Below the pieces are notes generated by a model. That model worked only from the letters and a program-made list of their open reading frames with translations, did not search any database and had not been told where the DNA came from. The position numbers were made by a program, and so were the translations under genes. A stretch of DNA of 45,140 nt, from contig JANYBY010000061.1 of NCBI GenBank assembly GCA_025360565.1, forward strand, positions 1 to 45,140, written 5' to 3'. This document shows, piece after piece, positions 14,901-22,805 of the stretch (position 1 is its first letter; the number at the start of each line of letters is the position of its first letter). Origin of the DNA: Bacteroidota bacterium (GTDB taxonomy: Bacteria; Bacteroidota; Bacteroidia; B-17B0; Aurantibacillaceae).

Positions 14901-16404
14901 TTAGTAAACCATTGAACACTTTTTCTCTGAAGCTTCCGTTCATATCAATATTGGTGTAGTTGTAATTGTTGTAGGTAATATTCAGCAGGTGCCCTTCTAT
15001 TTCGGTATTAAGCGAATTAAGAGACACGCCTTTGCCCTTCAGCTGTGCGTCGAGCGTAAGGTTACTTAATCCTTTAACATCTGCAATTGCCCCCAAATTA
15101 AAGTTTTGTGTTTGTATTTTTCCTCTGTACTCGGTATCGTCAATTTTTTCACCTACCTTAACTCCAAGGTCGGTTTTAATTATGCCAAGTGCTGTAACAA
15201 ATTGTCCTTTGGTTGTAAAATCGTTCATAAACCCATCGAACCGCCCTTTATAGGAAATAGTGCCGAGTTGTTTTAATTGAATCGGAATCTCCAGTTTTTT
15301 TCCTTCGATAAAAGGGTAGTTTGGTATTTTAATCAGATCCTCATAGTTGGTGGCAATTTCTTTCGCGTCTATTTTCAAAAATCCTGTGGTAAGATTGGGA
15401 AGTCCGGTGAGAATTAAATTACCGTCAAAACGTGTAAATTTCCGGTATTTGAGTTTAAAATTACTTAAATGCAGATCAGTGATGTAGCCTTTTATTTTTC
15501 CCGATAAAAAAACAATTTCATCAAAGCCATTCAGCACATCCGCAAAAACCGAAATGTCGCTAAAATGAACGTGTGTATTGTCGAGTTGGGCATTCATTCT
15601 AATTTTATTGGCAAAATCCGAATAATCGCCCCAATCGTTATAACGAAAACTTACCGTGCCCTTAAGTATAGTAAGCGGGGTACGGAGGTATAATTTGTTA
15701 AGCACAAGCTCGCGGTAACTTATATGAGCAATGGTAGTTAAGTTGGTTATTTTAAAACCGCATTGTTCTTCGGTTCTTAAGCCTTTAATATTTGCCGCAA
15801 TGTTTTCACCGTCAATTTTAAGATTGGTTATTTTAGCGTATGTGTTCTTAAAAGCAATATTATTAAAATTCATATTGTGGCTAACGCGTTGGCTCTTATT
15901 TTCGTCCTTATAAATAAAAGCAAGGTTTTCAATAAAAATATCACCAAGCTTCACATCCCATGGTTTTTTAGTACTGCTATCAGTTACAGTTTCGCTGCTG
16001 AAATAATCGTAAATAAATTGATAATTAAGCGTTGAATCTTTGGGATAGGTGATGAGTTTAGCGGTAACATTATTCAGTGTGATTTTTTTTAAGGTCAAAT
16101 TCCGCTTCTCAATATCAAACTGTTTAATGTCCACTAAAATATCGCCCTTAAATAAAGTATCCTTGTGCAGATCCAATACAAAAATATTTTCAAGACTGGC
16201 CTTAGTAAAAAAATCGAGCTTTATTTTATCTACCGAAACGGTGGTCTTTAACTCATCGCTAAGATAACTACCAGCTTTTTTACCCAGCCAGGTTTGGAAA
16301 GAATGTGTTTGAATAGCAAAATACAAAAATGTGCCCAAAAGTAAAACCATTAGTATGAGAATACCAATGGTTTTAAACAATATTCTTGTAATTTTACGAA
16401 TCAT
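11932..16404 (-). CDS. tamB: TamB-like translocation and assembly module protein
   Basis: A 1490-residue envelope protein. Residues about 8-30 are one membrane helix (TIGILILMVLLLGTFLYFAI); the rest is the long beta-rich, AsmA/TamB-type repeat that forms a hydrophobic groove spanning the periplasm. The last roughly 450 residues are the conserved DUF490/TamB domain (GRFPVDCKLKISGKLFAPNI, then NRQVFSFLLFRSFVTP, and a C-terminal segment with VNIEYKITDDGRYRLKGF). Members move outer-membrane proteins or phospholipid between membranes. Length is normal for Bacteroidota. It is divergent from tsaD with 51 nt between starts, a pairing often seen in this phylum. The gene name follows the family; direct partners are not shown. 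Confidence 0.92.
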   Translation of the reverse strand: MIRKITRILFKTIGILILMVLLLGTFLYFAIQTHSFQTWLGKKAGSYLSDELKTTVSVDKIKLDFFTKASLENIFVLDLHKDTLFKGDILVDIKQFDIEKRNLTLKKITLNNVTAKLITYPKDSTLNYQFIYDYFSSETVTDSSTKKPWDVKLGDIFIENLAFIYKDENKSQRVSHNMNFNNIAFKNTYAKITNLKIDGENIAANIKGLRTEEQCGFKITNLTTIAHISYRELVLNKLYLRTPLTILKGTVSFRYNDWGDYSDFANKIRMNAQLDNTHVHFSDISVFADVLNGFDEIVFLSGKIKGYITDLHLSNFKLKYRKFTRFDGNLILTGLPNLTTGFLKIDAKEIATNYEDLIKIPNYPFIEGKKLEIPIQLKQLGTISYKGRFDGFMNDFTTKGQFVTALGIIKTDLGVKVGEKIDDTEYRGKIQTQNFNLGAIADVKGLSNLTLDAQLKGKGVSLNSLNTEIEGHLLNITYNNYNYTNIDMNGSFREKVFNGLLISKDPNANFDFNGNISFKNKIPEMDFISTINKINLKKLNFTKDEATISTQILITLKGNNLNNISGTLNFDDTHYKNSEKEFKFSTLDLNLNQSEIDKKIVLNSNYFNLTADGRFNLTNIPAAFNQFLSSYYPAFFTKNKGKVVYTDAFKFKLNVKKFNVFSELFVKALMVSPNTVLTGDFDASKNLFNINLRSDTVKFASVKLYNNTIESFSQKDKINLVFKGSGIQVTDSIRLENYFMYLVSKDQNTKYNLEWNNKVAPNNSGKIAGKISFVNSQATLNLDDFFITAKDSTWKLAITNPAVFDTSGNINVNPLLFVSRNQSIGIAGILSDKPNSNLGVVIDRVLLAQFNPILKAIKLNLQGTLNGSVTVFNSKTFATGSDLTFSDFKLNDNTLGTVVLKTNYNALEKNIFLDGYTSLGLPDMNGNQTKNISFKGNYFLDKKEESIDIDFKAEPANLKLLGPLLEGIVTINSGLITGAGKIHGTSDNIKIDGKLKLFASEIKVDYTNVTYNITGDLEIMPDQIRFVDLLLREKSLGLKAVPQGTVNGNIFHNNFKRMQLDYDISYKNMMVLNTTEKENKTFYGKLYGTGKIGLWGFLNNIYMSVDNKMDKRSKFYFPLDGPSDVEESDFIHFVKKDTLKNKKAESITGFNLEMIIHANPNMTAQIILDKKTGDVLNVSGVGDLTLKINTLGKFEMIGDYYISNGDYRFTLENVINKKFDIDGGSSISWSGDPLGAEINIVTSYKQKASVAVLLNDTTAAYKGRFPVDCKLKISGKLFAPNIDFGIEVPTVDATAKARIANVLSDEAELNRQVFSFLLFRSFVTPQIYSSSGGGVTAGSAAANTGSEMLSNQVSSFLNNYVGNLTGIKDLQLGVNYRPGSQTSGDAVDLALSKQLFNNKVSIDGNFGVNGNNANRNSSGIIDVNIEYKITDDGRYRLKGFNQSNDNAQMVAKGGPFTQGIGVFYREEFETFTQLFSRYIKRLKKKGKNQN

Positions 16405-16455
16405 TTAGCCTTGCTATAAAGATAAGCCAAAAAAAGGCTTTAACTATTTAAAAAA

Positions 16456-17517
16456 ATGCAAAAAGCAAACACGTATATCTTAGCAATAGAAAGCAGCTGC
16501 GACGATACGTCTTGCGCAATATTAAATAACAATGTTGTACTTGCAAATATCACAGCGAATCAAAGCGTACATGAACAGTATGGTGGTGTAATACCGGAGT
16601 TGGCAAGCCGCGACCATCAAAAAAATATTGTTCCGGTGGTTGATGCGGCCCTAAAAAAAGCGGGCGTTAAATTATCACAAATTAACGCGATTGCGGTTAC
16701 TGTTGGCCCGGGTTTAATGGGCAGTTTATTGGTTGGTTTAACTTTTGCAAAATCTTTGGCACTCGCTTTAAAAATTCCGCTCATCGAGGTAAATCATATG
16801 CAAGCGCATATATTGGCGCACTTTATTAAAGAGGCTGGAGACAAGACAGAAGAGGCGCAAGACAATGAACAAATTAATTTTCCCCAATTTCCATTTCTTT
16901 GTCTAACAGTTAGTGGAGGACATACACAATTGGTAAAAATTAAGGGGCATTTAGAATTTGAATTATTGGGACAAACAATAGATGATGCGGTGGGCGAAGC
17001 TTTTGATAAAGCAGCGAAAGTAATTGGGTTACCATATCCGGGCGGACCGCTGATTGATAAATACGCGAAGGCAGGAAATAAAAATAAATTTAAATTTGCC
17101 GAAAGCAATGTGGCGGGCCTCGACTACAGTTTTAGTGGAATAAAAACTTCTTTTTTATATTTTATACAAAACGAAACTTTAAAGAATAAAAATTTTGTTG
17201 CAGAGAACTTAAACGATATTTGCGCTTCTTACCAAAGCCATTTAATAAAAGTGCTTCTTAAAAAAGTGAAACTTGCTCTCAAACAAACAGGTATAAAGCA
17301 ATTGGCAGTTGCCGGTGGAGTTTCGGCAAATAGTTTACTGAGAGAAGAAATTAAAAATATGGAAAAAGAAATTAACGTAAAAACATTTATCCCTCCGTTT
17401 GAATACTGCACAGATAACGCTGCCATGATAGGCATAGCGGGGTATTACAAATTTTTGCAGGGACAATTTTCTCAGGTTTCTGTTGTTCCGCAGGTAAGGA
17501 TGGAAACGGGGAGCTGA
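16456..17517 (+). CDS. tsaD: tRNA N6-adenosine threonylcarbamoyltransferase TsaD
   Basis: A 353-residue enzyme that transfers the threonylcarbamoyl group to A37 of ANN-decoding tRNAs, working with TsaB and TsaE. The ASKHA fold is visible from the start (ILAIESSCDDTSCAIL). Metal-binding H114 and H118 lie in VNHMQAHIL, the substrate loop is LTVSGGHTQLVKI, and the C-terminal metal/nucleotide motif is YCTDNAAMIGIAG. The length is slightly above the usual roughly 340 because of an acidic insert (GDKTEEAQDNEQ) near residue 130. The ATG at 16456 is preceded by an AT-rich leader that is shared with divergent tamB. Confidence 0.97.
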   Translation: MQKANTYILAIESSCDDTSCAILNNNVVLANITANQSVHEQYGGVIPELASRDHQKNIVPVVDAALKKAGVKLSQINAIAVTVGPGLMGSLLVGLTFAKSLALALKIPLIEVNHMQAHILAHFIKEAGDKTEEAQDNEQINFPQFPFLCLTVSGGHTQLVKIKGHLEFELLGQTIDDAVGEAFDKAAKVIGLPYPGGPLIDKYAKAGNKNKFKFAESNVAGLDYSFSGIKTSFLYFIQNETLKNKNFVAENLNDICASYQSHLIKVLLKKVKLALKQTGIKQLAVAGGVSANSLLREEIKNMEKEINVKTFIPPFEYCTDNAAMIGIAGYYKFLQGQFSQVSVVPQVRMETGS

Positions 17518-17880
17518 TGTACGGATTAGCTGGCACACAAAGCCCGTTCGCGCCGATTTGTAATCACGATTGTACGAAACATTTAAAATATATATCGTGC
17601 CTACGGCACACAATTGTTTATTCTATTTGTCTTCTACTCATATTAGGCTCCGATGGAGCCTCATTCTGAAATTAAACTGTACCGAGAAGAGTGAAACATT
17701 TTTGTTTCGTACACTCCTGATTTGTAATCCGTGCGCGAAAATTTTTACCGCACTGTTTTGCGCTTATATGGGTGGACGTTTAACAAAATTAATAAATAAT
17801 TCTTATTTTTTTTTAGCACGGATTACCTTACACGCACTGCCACTCACAAATCAGCGCTAATTGGTTGGATGCTTGAGTAC
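17518..17880. repeat. Decayed dispersed repeats behind tsaD
   Basis: No gene is convincing here. Three partial copies of a GATTTGTAATCCGTGCGC-like motif are seen (about 17555-17572, 17706-17735 and 17815-17865 in the opposite sense). Between them are triloop palindromes GTGCC-TAC-GGCAC (17597-17609) and AGGCTCC-GAT-GGAGCCT (17645-17661), and a hairpin GAGTG...CACTC (about 17690-17717). Such palindromes are typical of short intergenic repeats in Bacteroidota. The long plus-strand frame over this area appears to be chance. Confidence 0.6.
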
Positions 17881-17954
17881 TGTTACGCAAAACATTGATA
17901 ATACTGAAAGAAGTATTGTTTTATAGACTAAATCTGATCTAAAATAAAGGTAAT

Positions 17955-17982
17955 AAAAAATGGGAAACCATAGGAATCCCAT
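17955..17982 (-). terminator. Rho-independent terminator of the GNAT module
   Basis: On the minus strand ATGGGA (17982-17977) pairs with TCCCAT (17965-17960), helped by inner pairs, and is followed by a U-run (17959-17955). It is about 30 nt after the stop of the 47-residue gene and closes the two-gene unit. Confidence 0.75.
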
Positions 17983-18012
17983 CAATAATAACTGATTTTC
18001 TAAACGAAAAAA

Positions 18013-18156
18013 TTAAGCCGCTTTGCGGTGCTTTTTTTCTTTTAATTTTACTTTTACTTGTTCTATAAATTCAACAAGCTCTTGCTTTTCCTTTTTAGTT
18101 AGCCTTGTGTTATCAACATAAAGGTCTACCTCTTTTGATACTCTACGTAGTTTCAT
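18013..18156 (-). CDS. Small basic 47-residue protein coupled to the GNAT-like gene
   Basis: An ORF from ATG 18156 to TAA 18013. The product starts MKLRRVSKEVDLYVDNTRLT and ends KLKEKKHRKAA; it is highly charged and the middle (KKEKQELVEFIEQVKVKLKE) should form an amphipathic helix. The ATG directly follows the stop of the upstream gene (TAAATG, no spacer), so translation is very likely coupled. A terminator follows. I do not recognise a family. The arrangement, a small charged protein tied to an acetyltransferase-like protein, is compatible with a toxin-antitoxin pair, with this as the antitoxin, but no DNA-binding motif is obvious. Real coding is supported by the coupling and by the terminator position. 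Confidence 0.65.
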   Translation of the reverse strand: MKLRRVSKEVDLYVDNTRLTKKEKQELVEFIEQVKVKLKEKKHRKAA

Positions 18157-18669
18157 TTATTTATTTTTAAAATATTGGTTTATTAATTTTAGTGACTCAT
18201 TACTTCCTATATACATTCTTTGACCAAGCGCAACTTCAGCACCTAATGCTTTTTTGTAATATTCCTTTAAAGCAGTTTTTGCTTTAAAGGAAACATAACC
18301 GCCAAATCCCATGTCAAAAGAAAGTTTACAGGCATAAGCAAACAAATTTCCACCAACACCTTCGTATAATTTTTGTTTGCCCCTGTTAAAGTTTGCATTT
18401 TCAACTAGGTGGACAAATATAAAATTAGAATCGATTTCGTAAGAAATTAAGCCTTGAACAATATTTTTGTTTTCAGTTGTAGTCATCTTGAGAACTTTAC
18501 TTTTTTTATCTTTAATCTCAAAACTCCAATCAAACAACCAATCCTTCTTATTAATTTCCTTACCAGTTACTTTACTAAACTCTGTTTCAAATACCTCGCC
18601 TGAAATAACATTAATAATTGAATTTGTTAGCCTATCAATTTCTATATCAATGCCTTTTTTGCGCCCCAT
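18157..18669 (-). CDS. GNAT-like N-acetyltransferase-fold protein
   Basis: A protein of 170 residues from ATG 18669 (MGRKKGIDIEIDRLTNSI). The frame stays open 22 codons further upstream, but a perfect -7 box (TATATTTG, 18688-18681) lies inside that extension, so the inner ATG is chosen. Residues about 85-150 look like a GNAT core: a beta strand (FIFVHLVENA), the acetyl-CoA loop YEGVGGNLFAYACKLSF in place of the usual R/Q-x-x-G-x-G/A, a second strand (GYVSFKA), then LKEYYKKALGAEVALGQRM like the end of GNAT enzymes. It forms a closed two-gene unit with the coupled 47-residue gene. Substrate unknown; a toxin of the GNAT class and an ordinary acetyltransferase are both possible. Confidence 0.8.
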   Translation of the reverse strand: MGRKKGIDIEIDRLTNSIINVISGEVFETEFSKVTGKEINKKDWLFDWSFEIKDKKSKVLKMTTTENKNIVQGLISYEIDSNFIFVHLVENANFNRGKQKLYEGVGGNLFAYACKLSFDMGFGGYVSFKAKTALKEYYKKALGAEVALGQRMYIGSNESLKLINQYFKNK

Positions 18670-18680
18670 ATTTATAATTA

Positions 18681-18688
18681 CAAATATA
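18681..18688 (-). promoter_or_regulatory. -7 box TATATTTG of the GNAT-like gene
   Basis: Exact TAnnTTTG match with 11 nt to the chosen ATG, so the leader would be only about 5-8 nt. No TTTG is found at the proper -33 distance. Confidence 0.5.
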
Positions 18689-18689
18689 C

Positions 18690-19031
18690 AAAAAAAAGCC
18701 GAATTTTTTGTTGTTTTTGCCTTAGCGAAAACCATTTATTCATCAACTCCCTCTGCTAATCTATTGATGTTTGGCGGTTTTTAATCCGAAAGCAAAGTAT
18801 TGCCTGCTTGCCATATTTAAAAATAACTTTTGAAACTTCTATCCCCCCTTTTTATTAAGACCTTGTTAAACCTTAATGTGTTTATAACCCCACTATTACG
18901 CCAATTGTCATAAAAAAAAATATACTGGCAGGTAAAATGGTTCCTTTTGAAATTTCTCCATAAGCGCCAGTTTGCTTTATGGATTTCATTGTCTGCAAAA
19001 ATACCTTATCCGCACCAATAGTTTTTCTGTC
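18690..19031. other. Spacer between the GNAT gene and the subtilase terminator
   Basis: No firm gene. One minus-strand frame, 18882-18989 (35 codons, MKSIKQTGAYGEISKGTILP then a hydrophobic tail ending GVIVGL), looks like a tiny tail-anchored peptide, but it lacks a recognisable promoter or start signal. A hairpin CCATAAGC...GCTTTATGG (18958-18982) lies within it. It may be a fragment of a lost membrane protein. Confidence 0.35.
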
Positions 19032-19062
19032 AAAAAAGGCCCGACAAATTCTGCCGAGCCTT
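19032..19062 (-). terminator. Rho-independent terminator of the subtilase gene
   Basis: AAGGCCCG (19036-19043) and CGAGCCTT (19055-19062) form a stem with one mismatch. The A-run 19032-19037 gives a U-tract on the minus strand, and T 19061-19065 gives one on the plus strand. It lies about 20 nt after the subtilase stop. Confidence 0.8.
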
Positions 19063-19082
19063 TTTAAATTAATTAAAACTAA

Positions 19083-22000
19083 TTATTCAATAACTAATTT
19101 CTTCCTTAGTTTTTCGTTTCCAAGATCTACAACAATGGTATAAAGCCCTTTTGCAAACTCGGTGGTTTGTATAAAGGCCATGTTTTGGTTAATTGCTTTT
19201 TCTAAAATTAATTGTCCAAGGCTGTTGTAAATTGTATAGCCAAAAGTTAACCCTTGCCCTTCAATCCTTACAAATTCATGTGCAGGATTCGGGTAAATGG
19301 TAAGTGCTTTTATATTTTGGTTTTGTTGTGTTTTAATTCCTGTTGGAACTGAACCAACACCGATACAAATGGTATCTTGTTTCTGACAGCCGTTCCCGCC
19401 TGTAACAATCACAGTATAACAACCATCAGTGGCGCCGTTAACAATACTTTGTGTACCGCCCGCAGGTAACCACTGATAAGTGTAAGGGCCAACTCCTGCT
19501 GTAACAGTAACAGCGGCTATCCCGTCAGGACAGCCAGCGCATGATGCGTTTGTCATTGTCATAACAGTACCGGGTAATGGTTTTATAAACACATTCATTA
19601 GACTGCTGGTAGCACAACCACCCGCGGCAGATCCGGTGACAGTGTAAGTTGTATTAACAACAGGGTTAACTGTTATCGAGTTTGCTACAACCGTTGGGGT
19701 TGCCCAGGTAAATGAACTATAAGATCCACTCGCTGTTAATGTAGTTGTTTGCCCTAAACAAATAGAAACGGAAGGACTAGCACTTAAATTAATTGAAGGC
19801 GTTGCAACAACAGAAATTGTAATAGCGGTTGTTCCTGTACAGGCGCCGTTTGAACCAACAATTGAAAAAGTAATGTTGGAAGTTGGGGTTGTTACTATTG
19901 GATTAGCGTTAGAGTTATTACTCCATGTATAATTTACCGCCCCGCTTGCCGTTAAAGTACTGGCACCGCCCGAACAAACTGTTGCCTGACTAGGTGAAAC
20001 AAATATAGCAAGCATAGTACCAATAGTTACGCTCACCGTATTTGTATTTGTACAACCTAATAAATTTCCTGTAACAGTATAAACTGTATTTGATGGTGGG
20101 CTTACCAATAATGGATTACCGTTAAAGCCGTTGCTCCACGAATACGTACCGGCCCCGCCCGCTGTAATAGTTGCCTGCCCTCCCGCGCAAATAGTTTGAT
20201 TATTAACCGCTATGGTAGGGGTGGAATTCATTGTAAGCGTTTTTGTAACTGCAATAGAAGTAGTTCCGTTAAACGCTGTTTGAATAGCCGTATAAGTTCC
20301 GCCTGCGCTATAGGTAACGACGGGATTGCTTAGAGTGGAAGTGTTTGGTGATGCTCCGGGTAAACTCCACGAATAGGATGCCGCGCCTGTTGTAGTGTTT
20401 GTAAATGTTACCGAAGTGCCTGGGCAAACCGCCGCGGGCACGTTAAAGTTTGCAGTTGGTGCAGGGAAAAATAAATTAATATTATCTACATAAATTCCCT
20501 GTCCAAAATGCCCGTGATTAACAAACTTGAAACTTACATTTCCTTGTCCAGCTGTTGCACCTGTAATATTTACACTATCTTTTGTCCACTGTCCGGCCGT
20601 AGGTACAAATAATGCAAACTGGGTTCCGGTTGCAGTTGCTAACGGAACGCCACCGTTAAAGTAAATTTGGTTCCAAGTGGCTCCGCAATTCGTACTCAGA
20701 TTAACTTCAAGTGAATCTGATTCTACAGGATCAAGGAATTGATAGGCGTGATCCCATCTTATATGCGCAACTGCCACGTTGGTAAAAGTATATCTTGGCG
20801 TTCGCATTTCATCACGGTCTCCCTGCACATCCTGACTTGCATTATCAAATAAGGCCGATGCTCCCGGTACAGTAAATCCACCAACAGCGGTTGTACGCTG
20901 CCAGTATATCGGATCATAGCTGTCTTGCTGCCATCCCGCAGGCAAAAACGCTGCTGCCTGAAAACCCTCATTTAAATTTAAAGGACCTGCATTTGCCACA
21001 TTAATATAAGTAAGTTTAGTTATTGCATTTGTTCCGTTAGGTGTTGTAATGCTCATGCGAACCGAATAAGTTCCGGGAGCAGCCCATTGAACAACCGGTG
21101 CGGAAGAACTTGATGTAGCAGGAATTCCCGCTTGAAATGTCCAGCTCCATGCCGGTACCGGAAATAAATATAAAGAACTATCGGTAAATTTCACAGGTGT
21201 GTTCGGACAGGTAATTCTATCCATTGCAAAAAAGTTTGCAACCGGCGGAGTAGTTGAAAAAGAAGCCGCGCAATTCATCGCGGCAGCGGCATCAATTCTT
21301 CCCGCGCCTAATTGAAGACCGGTAGAATAACTTGCATTTCCGGCAAGCGTATATATATTAGCGGCTGTTGATGAGATACAATTTAAAACATTTTGAGGTG
21401 TCATGTACGGACATTTAGAAAGCATTAATCCGCATAAGCCCGCCACAATTGGCGTTGCCATTGAGGTGCCGTCAAAAAAAGCGTATCCCGTTGGAACCGT
21501 ACTATATATTTGATTTCCCGGAGACATGATGTCTACCCATTGATTTCCGGGTGTTCCGTAATTGGAAAAACTTGATTTTACATTTACTGTTTCGCCTGCA
21601 AGACCGTTAATACCGGTACCACAAGCTGCAACGCAATACACATTGTTATATGCTCCAGGATAATGCGGGGCATTGCTGTTATTGTTTCCGGCTGCAATAA
21701 CAAGAATACAACCTTTGTTCCAAGCGTAAGTAATTACATTTTGTTCTGTTTGCGCAAATGTAGCACCTCCCCATGAACAAGAAATAACACGCGCTTTTGC
21801 TTTTACGGCATAAATAATTCCGCCATAACCATTGTAAATTGAACTAACTGAACCGGTATTAGGCGTACATTTTACAGGAATAATTTTAATATTCCATCCA
21901 ATAGAGGCAATACCCAATCCATTATTATTAACCCCGCCTGCATCACCTGCGCAATGTGTACCGTGGTCCATAGCGTTGTTTGTTGGAATTGGATCGTTAT

Positions 22001-22622
22001 CGTAATCCGCCACATCGTAACCGTGAATATCATCAATATATCCGTTCGCGTCATCGTCAACCCCTGCAACACCTCCAAACTCAGCCATATTAGTATAAGT
22101 GTTTGCCGCTAAATCGGCGTGATTCCACTTAACCGCGTTATCAACAATAGCAACTGTAATATTAGAGTTTCCGTTAAATACATTCCAAGCTGCCGGCGCG
22201 TTTATCTGGTTAAGATAAGCCATTGATACATTATTAAGATCATTAGGAGTAACATCTGTGCTCATAACCGGAACTTTTTCAGCGTATTCAACACCGTATA
22301 CTTTTGATATTTCATTTACAAATTCGTTTACTTTATTTATTTGGTTAAACTCAAATTTTACAACAAACGGTAAATTCGCATCATCGTCGGCCTGGTAAAA
22401 AGGCTTGTAAGCCTTGGTTACACCGTACTTGCTTAATACCTCGCTAACAGTTGATAATTTATTAAGAGGAATGTTGTTAGGGTTCTCCCTCGATGCTTGT
22501 TTTAAAGCCCATGGAATAAATTTAACGTAAACTACGCCATCAACGTAATCTCTGAATACGGTTTGACCGATCAATAAATTTGTTGCAAAACAAATAATAA
22601 GGGTGGATAGAATTTTCTTCAT
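19083..22622 (-). CDS. Secreted subtilisin-like (S8) serine protease with PKD/Ig-like domains and T9SS sorting domain
   Basis: A 1179-residue exported protease. Signal peptide 1-20 (ending LLIGQ), a propeptide region to about residue 125, then the S8 domain about 150-450 with the triad D161 (VAIVDNAV), H220 (DHGTHCAG) and S387 (DGTSMATP), and oxyanion N313 (IAAGNNNS). All catalytic residues are present, although the Asp motif reads DNA where DTG is common. Next are a PKD-like domain (VANFFAMDRITCPNTPVKFT), a jelly-roll-like region (about 550-710) and several PKD/Ig-like domains (to about 1080). The last 80 residues (LTIYPNPAHEFVRIEG to KKLVIE) are a T9SS C-terminal domain. It is monocistronic, with a promoter-like pair TTTG (22673-22670) and TATATTTT (22652-22645) and a terminator behind. 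Confidence 0.95.
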   Translation of the reverse strand: MKKILSTLIICFATNLLIGQTVFRDYVDGVVYVKFIPWALKQASRENPNNIPLNKLSTVSEVLSKYGVTKAYKPFYQADDDANLPFVVKFEFNQINKVNEFVNEISKVYGVEYAEKVPVMSTDVTPNDLNNVSMAYLNQINAPAAWNVFNGNSNITVAIVDNAVKWNHADLAANTYTNMAEFGGVAGVDDDANGYIDDIHGYDVADYDNDPIPTNNAMDHGTHCAGDAGGVNNNGLGIASIGWNIKIIPVKCTPNTGSVSSIYNGYGGIIYAVKAKARVISCSWGGATFAQTEQNVITYAWNKGCILVIAAGNNNSNAPHYPGAYNNVYCVAACGTGINGLAGETVNVKSSFSNYGTPGNQWVDIMSPGNQIYSTVPTGYAFFDGTSMATPIVAGLCGLMLSKCPYMTPQNVLNCISSTAANIYTLAGNASYSTGLQLGAGRIDAAAAMNCAASFSTTPPVANFFAMDRITCPNTPVKFTDSSLYLFPVPAWSWTFQAGIPATSSSSAPVVQWAAPGTYSVRMSITTPNGTNAITKLTYINVANAGPLNLNEGFQAAAFLPAGWQQDSYDPIYWQRTTAVGGFTVPGASALFDNASQDVQGDRDEMRTPRYTFTNVAVAHIRWDHAYQFLDPVESDSLEVNLSTNCGATWNQIYFNGGVPLATATGTQFALFVPTAGQWTKDSVNITGATAGQGNVSFKFVNHGHFGQGIYVDNINLFFPAPTANFNVPAAVCPGTSVTFTNTTTGAASYSWSLPGASPNTSTLSNPVVTYSAGGTYTAIQTAFNGTTSIAVTKTLTMNSTPTIAVNNQTICAGGQATITAGGAGTYSWSNGFNGNPLLVSPPSNTVYTVTGNLLGCTNTNTVSVTIGTMLAIFVSPSQATVCSGGASTLTASGAVNYTWSNNSNANPIVTTPTSNITFSIVGSNGACTGTTAITISVVATPSINLSASPSVSICLGQTTTLTASGSYSSFTWATPTVVANSITVNPVVNTTYTVTGSAAGGCATSSLMNVFIKPLPGTVMTMTNASCAGCPDGIAAVTVTAGVGPYTYQWLPAGGTQSIVNGATDGCYTVIVTGGNGCQKQDTICIGVGSVPTGIKTQQNQNIKALTIYPNPAHEFVRIEGQGLTFGYTIYNSLGQLILEKAINQNMAFIQTTEFAKGLYTIVVDLGNEKLRKKLVIE

Positions 22623-22644
22623 TTTTAGTGTTGTTAATTAGATA

Positions 22645-22673
22645 AAAATATAAAAATTTTGTGAAAATCCAAA
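22645..22673 (-). promoter_or_regulatory. Promoter-like pair of the subtilase gene
   Basis: TTTG (22673-22670), 17 nt, TATATTTT (22652-22645), one base from TAnnTTTG; the start codon is 22 nt further on. Confidence 0.4.
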
Positions 22674-22805
22674 ATAATTTGTCGAAAATCGGTGTAAACA
22701 TCGAAGAAATCCCATTGTTAAAATTTAGTGAAAGATTTAGGTCAATTTAAATGATCGGTAAACGACTTTTTTTTAAAAAACCGGTAAATTCTGTATATTT
22801 AAAAA

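Noticed and set aside
17570-17860. 96-residue plus-strand frame behind tsaD
   Set aside because: It runs through palindromic repeats; many Cys, His and Trp in a pattern typical of chance translation, with no promoter or start signal.
18670-18735. Longer start of the GNAT-like protein (22 extra residues)
   Set aside because: The extension contains an exact promoter -7 box and codes for MVFAKAKTTKNSAFFCIF, which is not part of the GNAT-like core.
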